Part shown: in pieces, positions 5,733 to 6,934 of the stretch | Position numbering within the stretch: the first letter of the stretch is position 1 | Layout: each line of letters begins with the position of its first letter | From: Streptosporangiaceae bacterium | GTDB lineage: Bacteria > Actinomycetota > Actinomycetes > Streptosporangiales > Streptosporangiaceae | Direction of reading: 5' to 3' | Assembly (NCBI GenBank): GCA_030052355.1 | Contig: JASIGS010000460.1 | Location: 1 to 6,934, forward strand | DNA length: 6,934 nucleotides | Notes under the pieces: model-generated | Told to the model about the DNA's origin: nothing | The model's input: the letters and a program-made list of their open reading frames with translations, nothing else | Databases searched by the model: none | Translations under genes and position numbers: made by a program

Positions 5733-5759
5733 AACGCCGGCGCGGTCCGTGCGCATCCC
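5733..5759 (-). promoter_or_regulatory. Weak SigR/SigH-like promoter candidate for mrx1
   Basis: On the minus strand GGGAT (5759-5755) is followed after 19 nt by GTT (5735-5733), about 43 nt before the GTG start. Actinobacterial SigR/SigH promoters read roughly GGGAAT, about 18 nt, GTT, and thiol-redox genes are typical targets. The match is incomplete because the -35 lacks the AA of GGAA. A sigma-70-like TACTAT (5730-5725) is an alternative -10, without a matching -35. Confidence 0.3.
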
Positions 5760-5768
5760 TCGCATCCC
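5752..5768. repeat. Direct repeat CGCATCCC, 9-bp period, in the mrx1/uvrD2 promoter region
   Basis: CGCATCCC occurs at 5752-5759 and again at 5761-5768, one base apart. On the minus strand this reads GGGATGCG twice and overlaps the candidate -35 of mrx1. It may be a regulator site or chance. Confidence 0.35.
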
Positions 5769-5846
5769 GGTCGTGCGGCGTCAGTGATATGCGCCACCAT
5801 GGGAACGCGGTCGTTTCGTCGCGGCCGGCGAAGCACGGCGGGAAAC

Positions 5847-5855
5847 AGGAAAGGG
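5847..5855 (+). promoter_or_regulatory. Shine-Dalgarno of uvrD2
   Basis: AGGAAAGGG ends 6 nt before ATG 5862. It decides against the in-frame TTG at 5856, which would abut it directly. Confidence 0.65.
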
Positions 5856-5861
5856 TTGCGC

Positions 5862-6934
5862 ATGCCCGAGGGCCACGACCTAGCCGCCGCTGAGGACGCC
5901 GCGGACCGCGGGCCCGAGGTGATACTGGCGCCGCTGGACCCTGAGCAGCGCGAGGTGGCGGTCGCACCGCGCGGACCGGTGTGCGTGCTGGCCGGCGCCG
6001 GGACGGGCAAGACGCGGGCGGTCGCCCATCGGATCGCCTACCAGGTGGCCATCGGCGTCATGGACCCGGCCAGGGTGCTCGCCGTCACATTCACCACGCG
6101 CGCGGCCGGGGAGCTGCGCGCCAGGCTACGCCGGCTCGGCGTGGCAGCACCCGGCGCGAGCCTGGGCAAGGTCCAGGCGCGCACGTTCCACGCCGCGGCG
6201 CTGCGGCAGCTCACGCACTTCTGGCCGACAGCCGTCGGCGGGCCGGCGCCGCAGGTCCTCGACTCCAAGATCGGCCTGGTCGCGGAGGCGGCCAGGCGGC
6301 TGCGGGTCCGGGCCGGGCTCGCCGAACTGCGCGATACGGCCGCCGAGATCGAGTGGGCGAAGGTGACGCAGGTCAGGCCCGACGACTACGCCTCGGCCAG
6401 TGCCAAGGCTGGCCGGACGCCGCCGCTGGACGCAGCGGCCGTCGCCAGGATCTACGCGGCCTACGAGGAGCTCAGGACGGACCGGCACCTTGTCGACTTC
6501 GAGTCCGTACTGGAGCTGACCGCAGCCATGATCGCCGAGCACAAGCAGGTCGCGACCGCCGTCAGGGAGCGGTACGCGAGCTTCGTGGTCGACGAGTACC
6601 AGGACGTGAACCCGCTGCAGAAGCTGCTGCTTGACATGTGGCTCGGCGGCCGCGACGACGTTTGCGTGGTGGGCGATCCGCGACAGACGATCTACTCGTT
6701 CACCGGGGCGACGCCCGCCTACCTGACCGGCTTTCCCGCCGAGTTCCCGACCGCGCCGGTGATCCGCCTGGTGCGCAACTACCGGTCGACGCCGCAGGTG
6801 GTAAACCTGGCCAACAAGCTCGTCGCGACTGTGCCCGCCGCCGCGGGCCGCGGCGGCGGGTTCGTCCCAGGTCACGACGGCCCGTCAGCCCCGCTCGTGG
6901 CGCAGCAGCCGGCCGGACCAGCCCCGCAGCTCAC
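5862..6934 (+). CDS. uvrD2: UvrD2-type superfamily 1A DNA helicase, N-terminal part
   Basis: The frame runs from ATG 5862 off the window end; 357 complete residues are visible of an enzyme usually around 700. It is an ATP-dependent 3'-5' DNA helicase of the UvrD/Rep/PcrA group, acting in DNA repair. In order: Q-motif region LDPEQREV (25-32), Walker A AGAGTGKT (44-51), motif Ia VTFTTRAA (75-82), Walker B VDEYQD (243-248), motif III GDPRQTIYSFTGA (271-283) and motif IV LVRNYRS (303-309). All key residues (Lys50, Asp244-Glu245, Gln275, Arg305) are present, so this half looks functional. The divergent mrx1 neighbour matches the M. tuberculosis uvrD2 locus, which supports UvrD2 rather than UvrD1/PcrA. 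The C-terminal HRDC and tetracysteine regions known in mycobacterial UvrD2 lie outside the window. The spacing to mrx1 is 172 bp. Confidence 0.9.
   Translation, partial: MPEGHDLAAAEDAADRGPEVILAPLDPEQREVAVAPRGPVCVLAGAGTGKTRAVAHRIAYQVAIGVMDPARVLAVTFTTRAAGELRARLRRLGVAAPGASLGKVQARTFHAAALRQLTHFWPTAVGGPAPQVLDSKIGLVAEAARRLRVRAGLAELRDTAAEIEWAKVTQVRPDDYASASAKAGRTPPLDAAAVARIYAAYEELRTDRHLVDFESVLELTAAMIAEHKQVATAVRERYASFVVDEYQDVNPLQKLLLDMWLGGRDDVCVVGDPRQTIYSFTGATPAYLTGFPAEFPTAPVIRLVRNYRSTPQVVNLANKLVATVPAAAGRGGGFVPGHDGPSAPLVAQQPAGPAPQL

Noticed and set aside
5801..5826. GGGAAC as a SigR-type -35 for uvrD2
   Set aside because: No GTT occurs at the required 18-19 nt spacing downstream on the plus strand.
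6126..6875. Minus-strand open frame of 249 codons opposite uvrD2
   Set aside because: It is antisense to helicase motifs II to IV and shows no family features.

Overview
The window is very GC-rich by eye, has long spurious open frames on both strands, and carries genes typical of Actinomycetota: a mycoredoxin, UvrD2, a GAP/SfLAP-type membrane protein and a lone ANTAR protein. This points to a high-GC actinobacterium. The mrx1/uvrD2 divergent pair is also found in Mycobacterium tuberculosis (Rv3198A/Rv3198c). I cannot place the genus.

Layout. Positions 1-945 (+) hold the C-terminal part of a multi-membrane-span protein resembling GT39/mannosyltransferase-type enzymes. Only 12 bp away, in convergent orientation, ends a two-gene minus-strand operon. 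Its first gene (3673 to 2252) encodes a DpgC-like crotonase-fold protein related to the cofactor-free (3,5-dihydroxyphenyl)acetyl-CoA 1,2-dioxygenase. Its second gene (2274 to 958), overlapping by 23 bp, encodes a phenylacetate-CoA ligase (PaaK) family enzyme. A divergent intergenic region (3674-3834) with two adjacent perfect palindromes separates this operon from a GAP-family membrane protein on the plus strand (3835-4488). The convergent gap 4489-4754 is locally AT-richer than its surroundings. It holds a long two-tier hairpin (4524-4569), a likely bidirectional terminator or dispersed repeat, plus a 15-bp palindrome.

A second minus-strand operon follows: mrx1 (5689 to 5432) and an ANTAR-domain RNA-binding protein (5435 to 4755), joined by an ATGA stop/start overlap. 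Divergent from mrx1 is uvrD2 (5862 onward), cut by the window end after its motif IV.

How the genes may work together. The ligase and DpgC-like protein suggest a compact route: CoA activation of an arylacetate, then O2-dependent oxidation of the thioester at the alpha carbon with release of CoA. The DpgA/B/D polyketide genes that normally make the DpgC substrate are not in this window. This is the most promising candidate for an undescribed pathway here. The coupling of a redox protein to an ANTAR antiterminator-type protein is the second point of interest. No tRNA, rRNA, CRISPR array, transposase or phage gene was recognised.
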